Assembly: GCA_009787015.1 (NCBI GenBank)
Contig: WRGU01000045.1
Coordinates: 1-32,249 of the forward strand
Origin: Candidatus Saccharimonadota bacterium
GTDB lineage: Bacteria > Patescibacteriota > Saccharimonadia > Saccharimonadales > Saccharimonadaceae
Reading direction: 5' to 3'
Length of the DNA stretch: 32,249 bases
In this document: positions 17,325 to 25,547 of the stretch, one piece after another
Position numbering within the stretch: position 1 is the stretch's first letter
Layout: the number at the start of each line of letters is the position of its first letter
Program-made: the position numbers and the translations under genes
Notes under the pieces: generated by a model
Databases searched by the model: none
What the model was told of the DNA's origin: nothing
What the model saw: only the letters and a program-made list of their open reading frames with translations

Positions 17325-18737
17325 TTGAATTGGCGTATAATTTTCAGGTCACTCAAGAATCGCGACATGCTGCGGCGGGTGTTAGCGGTGCTCGGTATCA
17401 TTATCATTTATCGGTTTTTGGCGAATATACCCGTGCCGGCGGCGGAACCGAAAGTTTTGAAGGATATTATTGATCAGGCGCTCGGTAATAATAACTTTAC
17501 TGGATTTTTGAATCTATTGTCTGGCGGCGCGTTGTCGTCGTTTTCGATTATGATGGTCGGCATGTCGCCGTACATTACGGCATCGGTCATCACACAACTC
17601 CTAACGAAAGCTGTGCCGAGGTTGGAGGAAATGAACAACGATGGTGAATCGGGTCGCCGCAAAATCAATCAATGGACGCGTATTATTGCATTGCCGCTGG
17701 CGATTTTGCAATCGGTGGCGTTTATTTTTATCCTGCGTTCGCCCGGTAATCCGCTCGACGGGATTGCGATGTCGACGAATCAATGGGTGATTGCGGTGGC
17801 GGCGATGGCGGCGGGGGCGATGATGTTGATGTGGCTCGGTGAAATTATCACGGAAAAGGGTGTCGGAAACGGTATTTCGCTGATCATTTTTGCGGGTATT
17901 ATTTCGCAAATGCCGAAAACGTTGGGCAGTTTGGGCATGGCGATGTTCAATGTGCCGAACGCAGATCAAGCGTTTCATCTGTTTAACTGGTTCACGATCC
18001 CGTTTCTAAATAACGCGGCAACGTGGTTGACACTTGGACTCGGGATAATTAGTTTGGTGGTGTTGTATCTACTGGTCAAGATTAACGAAGGTCAACGTAT
18101 TGTCACAATCAATTACGCCAAACGCGTGCACGGCAACAGCGCGTATGGCGGCATCAAATCAATTTTGCCAATCAAGTTAATTACAGCGGGCGTGATCCCG
18201 GTGATCTTCGCGGTGGCGTTTTTGGCGTTGCCGGCATTTGTCGGACAATTATTGGTTGCGACCAAAACCAATGTGGAACTGGGTCAGAATCTGATTTTGT
18301 GGTTCCAGCGTTCGGGTTCGGGGACTTTCACGCCGGGCGGTGACATAACACAGTTTATCTATCCGGTGGCGTATTTTGTATTAGTGGTCGCATTCACGTA
18401 TTTCTACACCTCAATCGTGTTTAACGCCAACGAAATCGCCGATAATTTACAAAAACAGGGCGGTTTTATCGAGGACGTGCGTCCCGGCAAACAGACCGAA
18501 AAATATCTGAAAAAGATTGTGAATCGTTTGACATTGTTCGGATCGATCGCGCTCGGATTGATTGCAATTTTGCCGTTCGTGTTTGAATATGTTTTTATCC
18601 AACTCGGACTCGGCAACGAGGCGCGGAATTTGGCAATTGGCGGTACGGGGTTGCTCATCGTGATTTCGGTCGCGCTTGAATCACTGCGGCAACTCAATTC
18701 GCGCGCATTAATGGTAACTTACGACGAGTATAAATAG
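17325..18737 (+). CDS. secY: preprotein translocase subunit SecY
   Basis: SSFSIMMVGMSPYITASVITQLL...FTYFYTSIVFNANEIADNLQKQGGFIEDVRPGKQTEKYLKKI; TTG start after gaagggg. Confidence 0.97.
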   Translation: MNWRIIFRSLKNRDMLRRVLAVLGIIIIYRFLANIPVPAAEPKVLKDIIDQALGNNNFTGFLNLLSGGALSSFSIMMVGMSPYITASVITQLLTKAVPRLEEMNNDGESGRRKINQWTRIIALPLAILQSVAFIFILRSPGNPLDGIAMSTNQWVIAVAAMAAGAMMLMWLGEIITEKGVGNGISLIIFAGIISQMPKTLGSLGMAMFNVPNADQAFHLFNWFTIPFLNNAATWLTLGLGIISLVVLYLLVKINEGQRIVTINYAKRVHGNSAYGGIKSILPIKLITAGVIPVIFAVAFLALPAFVGQLLVATKTNVELGQNLILWFQRSGSGTFTPGGDITQFIYPVAYFVLVVAFTYFYTSIVFNANEIADNLQKQGGFIEDVRPGKQTEKYLKKIVNRLTLFGSIALGLIAILPFVFEYVFIQLGLGNEARNLAIGGTGLLIVISVALESLRQLNSRALMVTYDEYK

Positions 18738-18748
18738 GAGAAAATAGG

Positions 18749-19531
18749 GTGGTAAAAAAGCGTCTCAAACTCAAACCTGCGAAAAAGTCCGGTGGCATAT
18801 TTTCGAAAATGGTCACGGTTTTGCTGTCGATACTGCTATTTTGCGGGTTTGTGGTATGCAGTTTCTTGCTCATAAGATTTTTCACGAGCGACGATCGACC
18901 AAACGATGACGGCATCGACGCCACCGAGGTCTTGAATCTGGATACCAAGGAAGTTACAGAGGAGGATAAGGACGAATATACGGTTGCGCCCAACCGTCCG
19001 CGATATTTATTTATGCCGTCGATTGGCGTTGAGCGCGCGCGGGTCAAGGAAATCGGTCTCAAACAACCGAATGCACAGGGTTTTCAGCAGATGGAAGCTC
19101 CCAGCAACATCTATGACGTTGGTTGGTATAATTGCCAGAAAAATCCGGTCGTGGCGCAACGTTGTCTCGCCGAACCGGGCGGTGAACCGGTCGTGCCGGG
19201 CGGCGGCGACATGGAAAACGCTGTGATTATGGACGGTCATACTTGTTTTTCTAAAACTTTCGTCTGTATTTTTGATAATTTGAGTAATTTGAAAGCGGGC
19301 GATACCGCCACGGTTCAGTTGGGCGATGGCACAAAAATTAATTACGTAGTCAAAAAAGTCGAGATCAAAAATTTGGACGATGTCGATATGGTCGCGCTCT
19401 CGCACCCAATCGAATCCGGCAAAGAGGGAATGAATCTCATCACCTGTATCGGTCGCTACAACGGCGCAACCGACGCCAACGGCGCCCTAACCGCCAGCCA
19501 ACGCGTGTTGGTTTGGACGGTTCGCGAATAA
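18749..19531 (+). CDS. sortase (membrane-anchored transpeptidase)
   Basis: N-terminal TM; catalytic-type signatures MDGHTC, LITCIG and ASQRVLVW (His-Cys-Arg). GTG start. Confidence 0.88.
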   Translation: MVKKRLKLKPAKKSGGIFSKMVTVLLSILLFCGFVVCSFLLIRFFTSDDRPNDDGIDATEVLNLDTKEVTEEDKDEYTVAPNRPRYLFMPSIGVERARVKEIGLKQPNAQGFQQMEAPSNIYDVGWYNCQKNPVVAQRCLAEPGGEPVVPGGGDMENAVIMDGHTCFSKTFVCIFDNLSNLKAGDTATVQLGDGTKINYVVKKVEIKNLDDVDMVALSHPIESGKEGMNLITCIGRYNGATDANGALTASQRVLVWTVRE

Positions 19532-19535
19532 GTAA

Positions 19536-19646
19536 TGTCATCCCGAGCGCAGTCGAGGGATCGTTCGCTAGTAATGTCACTACCCGACTTGTTCGGGTAA
19601 TCCATTAACTTACTCATGGATATTCGGAACAAGTCCGAATATGACA
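19536..19646. repeat. intergenic composite of a family A half-element and a family E palindrome
   Basis: TGTCATCCCGAGCGCAGTCGAGGGATC (19536-19562), then TGTCACTACCCGACTTGTTCGGGTAATCCAT...ATGGATATTCGGAACAAGTCCGAATATGACA (19575-19646). Confidence 0.8.
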
Positions 19647-19655
19647 ATAAAACTT

Positions 19656-20582
19656 TCAATCAAACAGCGGTGTGCTAAAATAGCGTTCGCCAGTGTCGGG
19701 GAGGAGAGTGACGACGGTTTTGCCTGGTCCCAGTTTACGGGCGAGTTTTAGGGCGGCGGCGATATTTGTACCGCTGGATATGCCGCAAATTAAACCCTCT
19801 AACCTTGCCAAATCTTTCGATGCCTGAACGGCTTCCGCGTCGGTGACGACCTCGACGTGGTCGTAAATTTTTTGGTTGAGGTTATCGGGAACTAAACCAT
19901 CGCCGATTCCCATTTGAATGTGCGTGCCGATTTTTCCGCCCGATAAAATTGCGCTATTTTCGGGTTCGAGTGCCCAAATTTCGACGTCAGGGTATTTTTC
20001 CCGAATATGACCGCCAACACCGCTGATGGTGCCGCCTGTGCCGATACCGGCGCAAAAACCGTGGATCTCTTTACCGACCTGTCGCAGAATCTCCGCACCA
20101 GTTTTGCGATAATGCACAGCGGGGTTGTCCGGATTTTCGAATTGCATCGGGGTGAACACTTTGGGATTTTCGGATTTCAGGCGGTGAAGCGTTTGTAAAC
20201 ACTCGTCAATGCATTTACCAATGTCGCCATCGTCTTTGACGAGAATGACTTCCGCGCCATAGGCTCTGATTAATTTGCTGCGTTCTTCGCTGACTGAATC
20301 GGGCATAATGATGATCGTTTTGTAACCCCGCACCGCACCAACGAGCGCCAGACCGATACCTTGATTACCGCTGGTGACCTCGACGATCACGCTGTCCGGT
20401 TGGATGTCGCCGCGCAGTTCCGCTTCGCGAATCATACCGAACGCTGTTCGCGTTTTGATTGAACCGCCGATATTGACGCCCTCGAACTTCACCAAAACCT
20501 CAGCGTCATTTTTGCTCGTCATTTTGTTCAACCGAATTATCGGCGTGTTGCCAATGGCTTCTAAAACGTTGTTATAGATCAT
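19656..20582 (-). CDS. cysteine synthase / PLP-dependent beta-replacement enzyme (CysK/CBS family)
   Basis: GNTPIIRLN, PLP Lys in GGSIKTR, EVTSGNQGIGLA, GIGTGGTISGVG, CGISSGTN; start preceded by aaaggggga. Confidence 0.9.
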   Translation of the reverse strand: MIYNNVLEAIGNTPIIRLNKMTSKNDAEVLVKFEGVNIGGSIKTRTAFGMIREAELRGDIQPDSVIVEVTSGNQGIGLALVGAVRGYKTIIIMPDSVSEERSKLIRAYGAEVILVKDDGDIGKCIDECLQTLHRLKSENPKVFTPMQFENPDNPAVHYRKTGAEILRQVGKEIHGFCAGIGTGGTISGVGGHIREKYPDVEIWALEPENSAILSGGKIGTHIQMGIGDGLVPDNLNQKIYDHVEVVTDAEAVQASKDLARLEGLICGISSGTNIAAALKLARKLGPGKTVVTLLPDTGERYFSTPLFD

Positions 20583-20654
20583 ATTAAAAAATCCCCCTTT
20601 GTTTATTTACGTGGGGATATTTTAGCACAAAATCGATTTTGCGTCGAAAAACAA

Positions 20655-20746
20655 CGTCCTATCTTACCATTATATTTTATATAATGGTTCGTATATTCGG
20701 AAAATTGTGAATAAATTCACATTTTCACTCATATCCTCCCATTATA
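20655..20746 (-). ncRNA. candidate structured 5' leader upstream of the cysK-like gene (copy B)
   Basis: Minus strand: GAAAATGTGAATTTATTCACAATTTTC hairpin (20700-20726) and CCATTATATAAAATATAATGG hairpin (20667-20687), with the same flanks as copy A. Confidence 0.6.
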
Positions 20747-20769
20747 GCACACTTTAATCAAGAAGTCAA
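20741..20769 (-). promoter_or_regulatory. promoter of the cysK-like transcript
   Basis: On the minus strand: TTGACT - 17 nt - TATAAT (extended TGTGC). Confidence 0.8.
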
Positions 20770-20853
20770 CCCCAAAATCAAAATATCTGAAAATATCCGG
20801 TCAAACTCTTTACTTTTTATTTTTTTTCTGTATAATGGATCCCTGTAGTTAAT

Positions 20854-21132
20854 ATGGCCGAGTCAAAAGAAGTCATCAAGATTGTTGGCGTTGTGGTTGA
20901 AATACTTCCGAGCGCCAAATTTCGCGTTGAACTCGAAAACGGTCATACAATTATCGCCCACGTGTCAGGAAAGATGCGCAAGAACTACATTAAGTTAGTT
21001 CCGGGTGATAAAGTCGAAATTGAGATGACCCCTTACGATCTCACGAAGGGACGAATCACTTTCAGACTACGTGACGAAAAAAGTTTTAATCCTGCACCGT
21101 ATGGTCAGGGGAAGGGAAATGGCCGCCGATGA
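20854..21132 (+). CDS. infA: translation initiation factor IF-1
   Basis: [60 protein letters not shown]. Confidence 0.97.
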   Translation: MAESKEVIKIVGVVVEILPSAKFRVELENGHTIIAHVSGKMRKNYIKLVPGDKVEIEMTPYDLTKGRITFRLRDEKSFNPAPYGQGKGNGRR

Positions 21133-21245
21133 AGGTATCAGCCAGCGTAAAAAAACGCAGTCCTGATGACAAAATTGTACGCCGCAAAGGGCGACTGCGT
21201 GTCATAAACAAAAAGAAACCACGTAACAAACAGAGGCAAGGTTAA
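21129..21245 (+). CDS. rpmJ: 50S ribosomal protein L36 (cysteine-free form); absent from the ORF track because it is short
   Basis: Manual translation: [42 protein letters not shown] overlap with infA. Confidence 0.95.
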   Translation: MKVSASVKKRSPDDKIVRRKGRLRVINKKKPRNKQRQG

Positions 21246-21246
21246 G

Positions 21247-21639
21247 ATGGGCGGTGTAGAAATACCAGCACCCGCCGGTCCGTCGGAGGAGGATTTTGAT
21301 CCGTCGCAATACGGTGATGGAGGTCATATGTTCGACGGTATAGCCGAGGAATTCGTGAAAGAGTTCAGTGGCGGCGATTATCAACCCGTTGGCAGTGTGG
21401 ACGCGGAAATCGCAGCGGCGCGCGGTGCTGAGGGTATGCCGGCGTTTCCAGAGGACAGCTCGACAACACACGAAAATTTGTTGGGTAATTTGGCGGAGAT
21501 TACGCGAGAGAACGTGCATCAGTTTTCTGTATCAAATAATGTACCGCTGGGAATCGCCCTGCGCGTTTCGGCGGCAGCATTAAAAGAAATGCTGGCAGAA
21601 CAGAAAGAAACGAAAGAGGAAGGAAAGGAAGAGGAGTAA
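21247..21639 (+). CDS. hypothetical acidic protein between rpmJ and rpsM
   Basis: 130-aa ORF in tight operon context (stop immediately before the rpsM ATG); no family recognised. Confidence 0.75.
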   Translation: MGGVEIPAPAGPSEEDFDPSQYGDGGHMFDGIAEEFVKEFSGGDYQPVGSVDAEIAAARGAEGMPAFPEDSSTTHENLLGNLAEITRENVHQFSVSNNVPLGIALRVSAAALKEMLAEQKETKEEGKEEE

Positions 21640-22026
21640 ATGGCAAGATTTGCAAACGTAGAAGTTCCCGCGGACAAGCAGATCCAGATTGCGTTGACCT
21701 ATGTTTATGGCATTGGTCCGAAATTTGCCGCCGATATTTTACACGGCGCAAAGGTTGATCCGACCAAACGCACGAAAGATCTGACGGAAGCGGAAGAAAA
21801 GAAAATTCGCGACATTATCGACGCTAATTACGTGGTCGAGGGTGATTTGCACCGGGTCGTGACTAATAATGTTAAACGGTTGAAGGATATCGGCACTTAT
21901 CGTGGTTTACGCCACAAATTGAATTTGCCGGTTCGCGGTCAACGCACGCGCACCAATGGTCGAACCAAGCGCGGCAAGCGTATCGCCGTCGGTGGCAGCC
22001 AACCAAAAGCAGCGAGTAAGACATAG
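21640..22026 (+). CDS. rpsM: 30S ribosomal protein S13
   Basis: IQIALTYVYGIGPKFAADIL...GLRHKLNLPVRGQRTRTNGRTKRG. Confidence 0.97.
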   Translation: MARFANVEVPADKQIQIALTYVYGIGPKFAADILHGAKVDPTKRTKDLTEAEEKKIRDIIDANYVVEGDLHRVVTNNVKRLKDIGTYRGLRHKLNLPVRGQRTRTNGRTKRGKRIAVGGSQPKAASKT

Positions 22027-22041
22027 GATATTAGGAGAGAT

Positions 22042-22446
22042 ATGGCAGAAGAAGTTAAGAATAAGAAAGTCGCCGTCAAGAAAAAGGCTCGCCGCAGCGT
22101 TCCGCTCGGTCAGGTCCATATTCAAGCGACGTTTAATAATACAATCATCAGTTTTACCGATGATAAAGGCAACGTTTTGAGCGCCAGTTCAGCCGGCGCG
22201 TGCGGTTTCCGTGGCAGCAAAAAGGGTACGGCATATGCCGCGCAGATTGCGACCGATAAAGCCGCTGATATTGCGAAAGATCAATATGGTCTAACCAAAG
22301 TCGATGTGTATGTTAAAGGTGTTGGTCAAGGTCGCGATGCGGCAATCCGCGCCGTCACAACACACGGCATGATTATCGAGAGCATCAATGACAAGACAGG
22401 CGTCCCGCACGGCGGAGTTCGTCCGAAACGTGAAAGGAGAGCATAA
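22042..22446 (+). CDS. rpsK: 30S ribosomal protein S11
   Basis: GQVHIQATFNNTIISFTDDKGNVLSASSAGACGFRGSKKGTAYAAQ. Confidence 0.97.
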   Translation: MAEEVKNKKVAVKKKARRSVPLGQVHIQATFNNTIISFTDDKGNVLSASSAGACGFRGSKKGTAYAAQIATDKAADIAKDQYGLTKVDVYVKGVGQGRDAAIRAVTTHGMIIESINDKTGVPHGGVRPKRERRA

Positions 22447-22447
22447 G

Positions 22448-23059
22448 ATGGCGAGAGATAATTCACCAATCGTTAAACAGAGCCGCCGCGAGGGTTACGC
22501 ATTACATCCGAAAGCGCACAAAATCATGGCGCGCAAGAGCGGTATTCCGGGTCAACACGCTGGCGCACGCCAGGGCAAAGCATCACTGTACCTGACTCAG
22601 TTGCGTGAAAAGCAAAAAGTGCGCCGCATTTACGGTTTGCTCGAAAAGCAGTTCGCGCGCCTGATGAAGGACGCCGAACATATGCAGGGGCTGTCAGGTG
22701 AAAACCTGTTGCAGTTACTGGAACGCCGTTTGGACAACGTGGTTTATCGCGCAGGATTCGCCACATCGCGTCGTCAAGCGCGCCAGTTGGTTGGTCACGG
22801 GCACTTCACCCTGAACGGTCGCCGCGTCGACATTCCGTCGATCAGCGTCAAAGCCGGCGATATTGTCGCGGTGCGCCCGAAATCCTTAACCTCGGAATAT
22901 TTTGCCGAGGCGAAGAAAAATATGAATGGCACACAAACTGCGGGTTGGCTGAAATTAAATGTCAGCAAAATGACCGTCGAAGTAACCGGTTTGCCGGCAC
23001 GCACGGACGCAGAATCAGATATCAATGAACAGTTAATCGTCGAGTATTACTCGCGCTAA
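22448..23059 (+). CDS. rpsD: 30S ribosomal protein S4 (cysteine-free N-terminus)
   Basis: LREKQKVRRIYGLLEKQF...LLQLLERRLDNVVYRAGFATSRRQARQLVGHGHFTLNGRRVDIPS; start ATG 22448. Confidence 0.97.
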   Translation: MARDNSPIVKQSRREGYALHPKAHKIMARKSGIPGQHAGARQGKASLYLTQLREKQKVRRIYGLLEKQFARLMKDAEHMQGLSGENLLQLLERRLDNVVYRAGFATSRRQARQLVGHGHFTLNGRRVDIPSISVKAGDIVAVRPKSLTSEYFAEAKKNMNGTQTAGWLKLNVSKMTVEVTGLPARTDAESDINEQLIVEYYSR

Positions 23060-23073
23060 ATAGGGAGGACAAA

Positions 23074-23994
23074 ATGAGTAAAACAATCTTAAATCCAACA
23101 ATTTCAGACATCGAAATCGGTGACAATAATAGCGCGACGATCACGGTCAAACCGATCGCCAGCGGCTATGGTCAGACACTGGGCAACTCGTTGCGCCGCG
23201 TGTTGTTATCGAGCATCGAGGGCAGCGCCATCACGGCATTCCGCATCGACGGTGTCGGGCACGAATTTATGGCGATCACCGGTGTCAAGGAAGATGTCGT
23301 GGAAATCATGCTGAACATTAAAGCGATCAGCCTGAAATGTTTCAGCGACAAACCGGTCGAAGTCAGTTTAGTCAAAAAGGGCGGCGTTGTCACGGCGGGC
23401 GATATTAAAGCCACCGCGGACATCGAAATCGTCAATCCTGATCAATTGATCGCGACCATTGACGACCCGGGCGTCGAATTAAAAATCGATTTTGTCATCG
23501 AAAACGGTCGGGGTTACCAAAGTATCGAGGAAAGTTCCGCACGCCGCGTTCACAGCGACATGATCGCCTTGGACGCCGTTTTCTCGCCGGTGCGCCGAGT
23601 GCGTTATTCGGTCGAAAAAACCCGTGTTGGCGACAATGTCGACCTCGATCAATTGGTCATGATCATTGACACTGACGGTTCAATCACGCCGGTTGATGCT
23701 CTTGAACAGGCAGCGGCGATTTTGGTCGAACAGTACAGCGCCTTGGCAGGCAACGCTCTCGCGAAAATCGAGAAAACTGCTGCGCCCAAGAGTGAGGAAG
23801 ACAACGATTTGTTGAGCCTGCCGATCGAAGAACTGAACATGAGCGCTCGCACCACGAACGCCCTGATCGGTAACGAGATCAAAACGGTTGGCGAACTAGT
23901 CAATTTGAGCGACGAAGAACTGTCAAACCTCAAAGGTTTCGGCGCAAAAGCACAGGAAGAAGTTAAAGAACGGGTGGCGGAGTTGGAGTTTTAA
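23074..23994 (+). CDS. rpoA: DNA-directed RNA polymerase subunit alpha
   Basis: GYGQTLGNSLRRVLLSSIEGSAITAFRIDGVGHEF...; C-terminal LNMSARTTNALIGNEIKTVGELVNLSDEELSNLKGFGAKAQEEV. Confidence 0.97.
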   Translation: MSKTILNPTISDIEIGDNNSATITVKPIASGYGQTLGNSLRRVLLSSIEGSAITAFRIDGVGHEFMAITGVKEDVVEIMLNIKAISLKCFSDKPVEVSLVKKGGVVTAGDIKATADIEIVNPDQLIATIDDPGVELKIDFVIENGRGYQSIEESSARRVHSDMIALDAVFSPVRRVRYSVEKTRVGDNVDLDQLVMIIDTDGSITPVDALEQAAAILVEQYSALAGNALAKIEKTAAPKSEEDNDLLSLPIEELNMSARTTNALIGNEIKTVGELVNLSDEELSNLKGFGAKAQEEVKERVAELEF

Positions 23995-23996
23995 TT

Positions 23997-24485
23997 ATGC
24001 ATAGACACGGATATAAAGGACGAAAATTTGGACGCGAACGCGACCAGCGCAATGCGCTGACTCGCGGTCTGACCCGGGCACTGATCATTCATGGTCAGAT
24101 CACCACCACGGTACAGAAAGCCAAAGAAATCCGTCCGATCGCAGAAAAATTGATCACGAAAGCGAAAGTTGGCGATTTAAGCGCACGCCGCGCGGTAATC
24201 GCAACTCTCGGCAACGACGTGGCAACCGGTCATTTATTGGTTGACGTCGTCGCAAAACAAATCACTCGCGACAGCGGTTATTTGCGCATTGTCAAAGTTG
24301 ACAACCGCGTTGGCGACAATGCCGAAATGGCGCGCGTAGAATTCGTCGATGAAATCAAATACGGCGAAAAAGAAGATGTCGTTGCGAGCGTAGCGAAGCA
24401 ATCTAAACCTGCGAAAGCAGGAGATCGCCGCGCCGACAAGTCGGCTCGCGATGACAAAGTTTCTGACACGAAGGGAGATAAATAA
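23997..24485 (+). CDS. rplQ: 50S ribosomal protein L17 with repeat-derived C-terminal tail
   Basis: MHRHGYKGRKFGRERDQRNALTRGLTRALI. Confidence 0.96.
   Translation: MHRHGYKGRKFGRERDQRNALTRGLTRALIIHGQITTTVQKAKEIRPIAEKLITKAKVGDLSARRAVIATLGNDVATGHLLVDVVAKQITRDSGYLRIVKVDNRVGDNAEMARVEFVDEIKYGEKEDVVASVAKQSKPAKAGDRRADKSARDDKVSDTKGDK
24377..24456. repeat. in-frame palindromic repeat forming the rplQ C-terminus (family B)
   Basis: TGTCGTTGCGAGCGTAGCGAAGCAATCT...GAGATCGCCGCGCCGACAAGTCGGCTCGCGATGACA. Confidence 0.82.
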
Positions 24486-24934
24486 TGCTATTCAAAACAT
24501 TTAGCAAAAAAGCCGGCGAAGTCGAGCACAAATGGGTGTTAATCGACGTGGCGGACATGTCGGTCGGTCGCGCGGCGACGTTCATCGCGACGCGCCTGTC
24601 GGGCAAATACGATCCGAAATTTACTGCTCACATGGACAGTGGCGACAATGTAGTCGTCATCAACGCCGATAAATTGGTGTTAACGGGTAATAAATTGGAC
24701 GCCAAAAAGTACTATCGCCACAGCGGTTACATCGGCAATCTGCACGAAGAATCGGCATCTGACGTTCCGATGACGAAAATCTTGGAACGCGCCGTTTACG
24801 GCATGTTGCCAAAGAACAAGTTGCAAGCCGATCGCATGGCGCGCCTGCGCATTTTTGCGGACGCAGAACACGATCACGAGGCGCAAAAACCCCTCGCACT
24901 TGCTGTACCGAAATCTAGAAAGGAGACTAAATAA
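24485..24934 (+). CDS. rplM: 50S ribosomal protein L13
   Basis: KWVLIDVADMSVGRAATFIATRLSGKYDPKFTAHMDSGDNVVVINADK...KKYYRHSGYIG. Confidence 0.96.
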   Translation: MLFKTFSKKAGEVEHKWVLIDVADMSVGRAATFIATRLSGKYDPKFTAHMDSGDNVVVINADKLVLTGNKLDAKKYYRHSGYIGNLHEESASDVPMTKILERAVYGMLPKNKLQADRMARLRIFADAEHDHEAQKPLALAVPKSRKETK

Positions 24935-25332
24935 TGGCTGATAAATCTTACTTTTACGGTCTAGGTCGCCGCAAAGAAGCCACCGCTACCGCACGTTTAT
25001 ATGCCGGTAAGGGCGACATCAAGATCAATGACAAACCGGCAGCGGAATTCTTGAACAACAACAAAACTCTGCTCGCCGAAATTACCGACCCGCTAGCCTT
25101 GGTTAGTAAACAAAACGACTTTGACATCACGATTTTGGTCAAAGGCGGCGGCGTTTCCGGCCAAGTTGACGCGGCAAAACTGGCAATTTCCAAAGCCCTC
25201 GCGTCGATCAACGACGATTTGAAGGGTGCTTTGAGCAAAGCCGGTTATCTCAACCGCGACTCGCGCATGGTCGAACGCAAAAAATACGGCCTCAAGGGCG
25301 CGCGCAAACGCGAACAGTTCAGCAAACGCTAA
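24934..25332 (+). CDS. rpsI: 30S ribosomal protein S9
   Basis: YFYGLGRRKEATATARLYAGKGDIKIN...GYLNRDSRMVERKKYGLKGARKREQFSKR. Confidence 0.97.
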   Translation: MADKSYFYGLGRRKEATATARLYAGKGDIKINDKPAAEFLNNNKTLLAEITDPLALVSKQNDFDITILVKGGGVSGQVDAAKLAISKALASINDDLKGALSKAGYLNRDSRMVERKKYGLKGARKREQFSKR

Positions 25333-25356
25333 TTTTACGAGCACTGACCGCTCTAA

Positions 25357-25381
25357 ATCCCCGCAAAAACGGGGATTTTTT
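25357..25381 (+). terminator. Rho-independent terminator after rpsI
   Basis: ATCCCCG-CAAAAA-CGGGGAT then T-tract. Confidence 0.88.
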
Positions 25382-25423
25382 GAGTGTGTAACAGAGGTGG
25401 AGAAAAATCTCGCGTTTACCCTA

Positions 25424-25452
25424 TTGCTTTTTTTATTAAAGTGTGCTATAAT
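25424..25452 (+). promoter_or_regulatory. promoter of the typA transcript
   Basis: TTGCTT - 17 nt - TATAAT, extended -10 TGTGC. Confidence 0.78.
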
Positions 25453-25545
25453 GGTAGGATATGAGTGAAAAGAAAACTCGTTTTCTTTTCCGAATAGACG
25501 CCCCATTACATGGGTGCGAAGCAGCCATATAATGGCAGGATAACC
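25447..25545 (+). ncRNA. candidate structured 5' leader upstream of typA (copy A)
   Basis: Hairpin 1 GAAAAGAAAA-CTCG-TTTTCTTTTC (25467-25490); hairpin 2 CCATTACATGG...CCATATAATGG (25503-25535); paralogous to 20655-20746. Confidence 0.6.
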
Positions 25546-25547
25546 TT

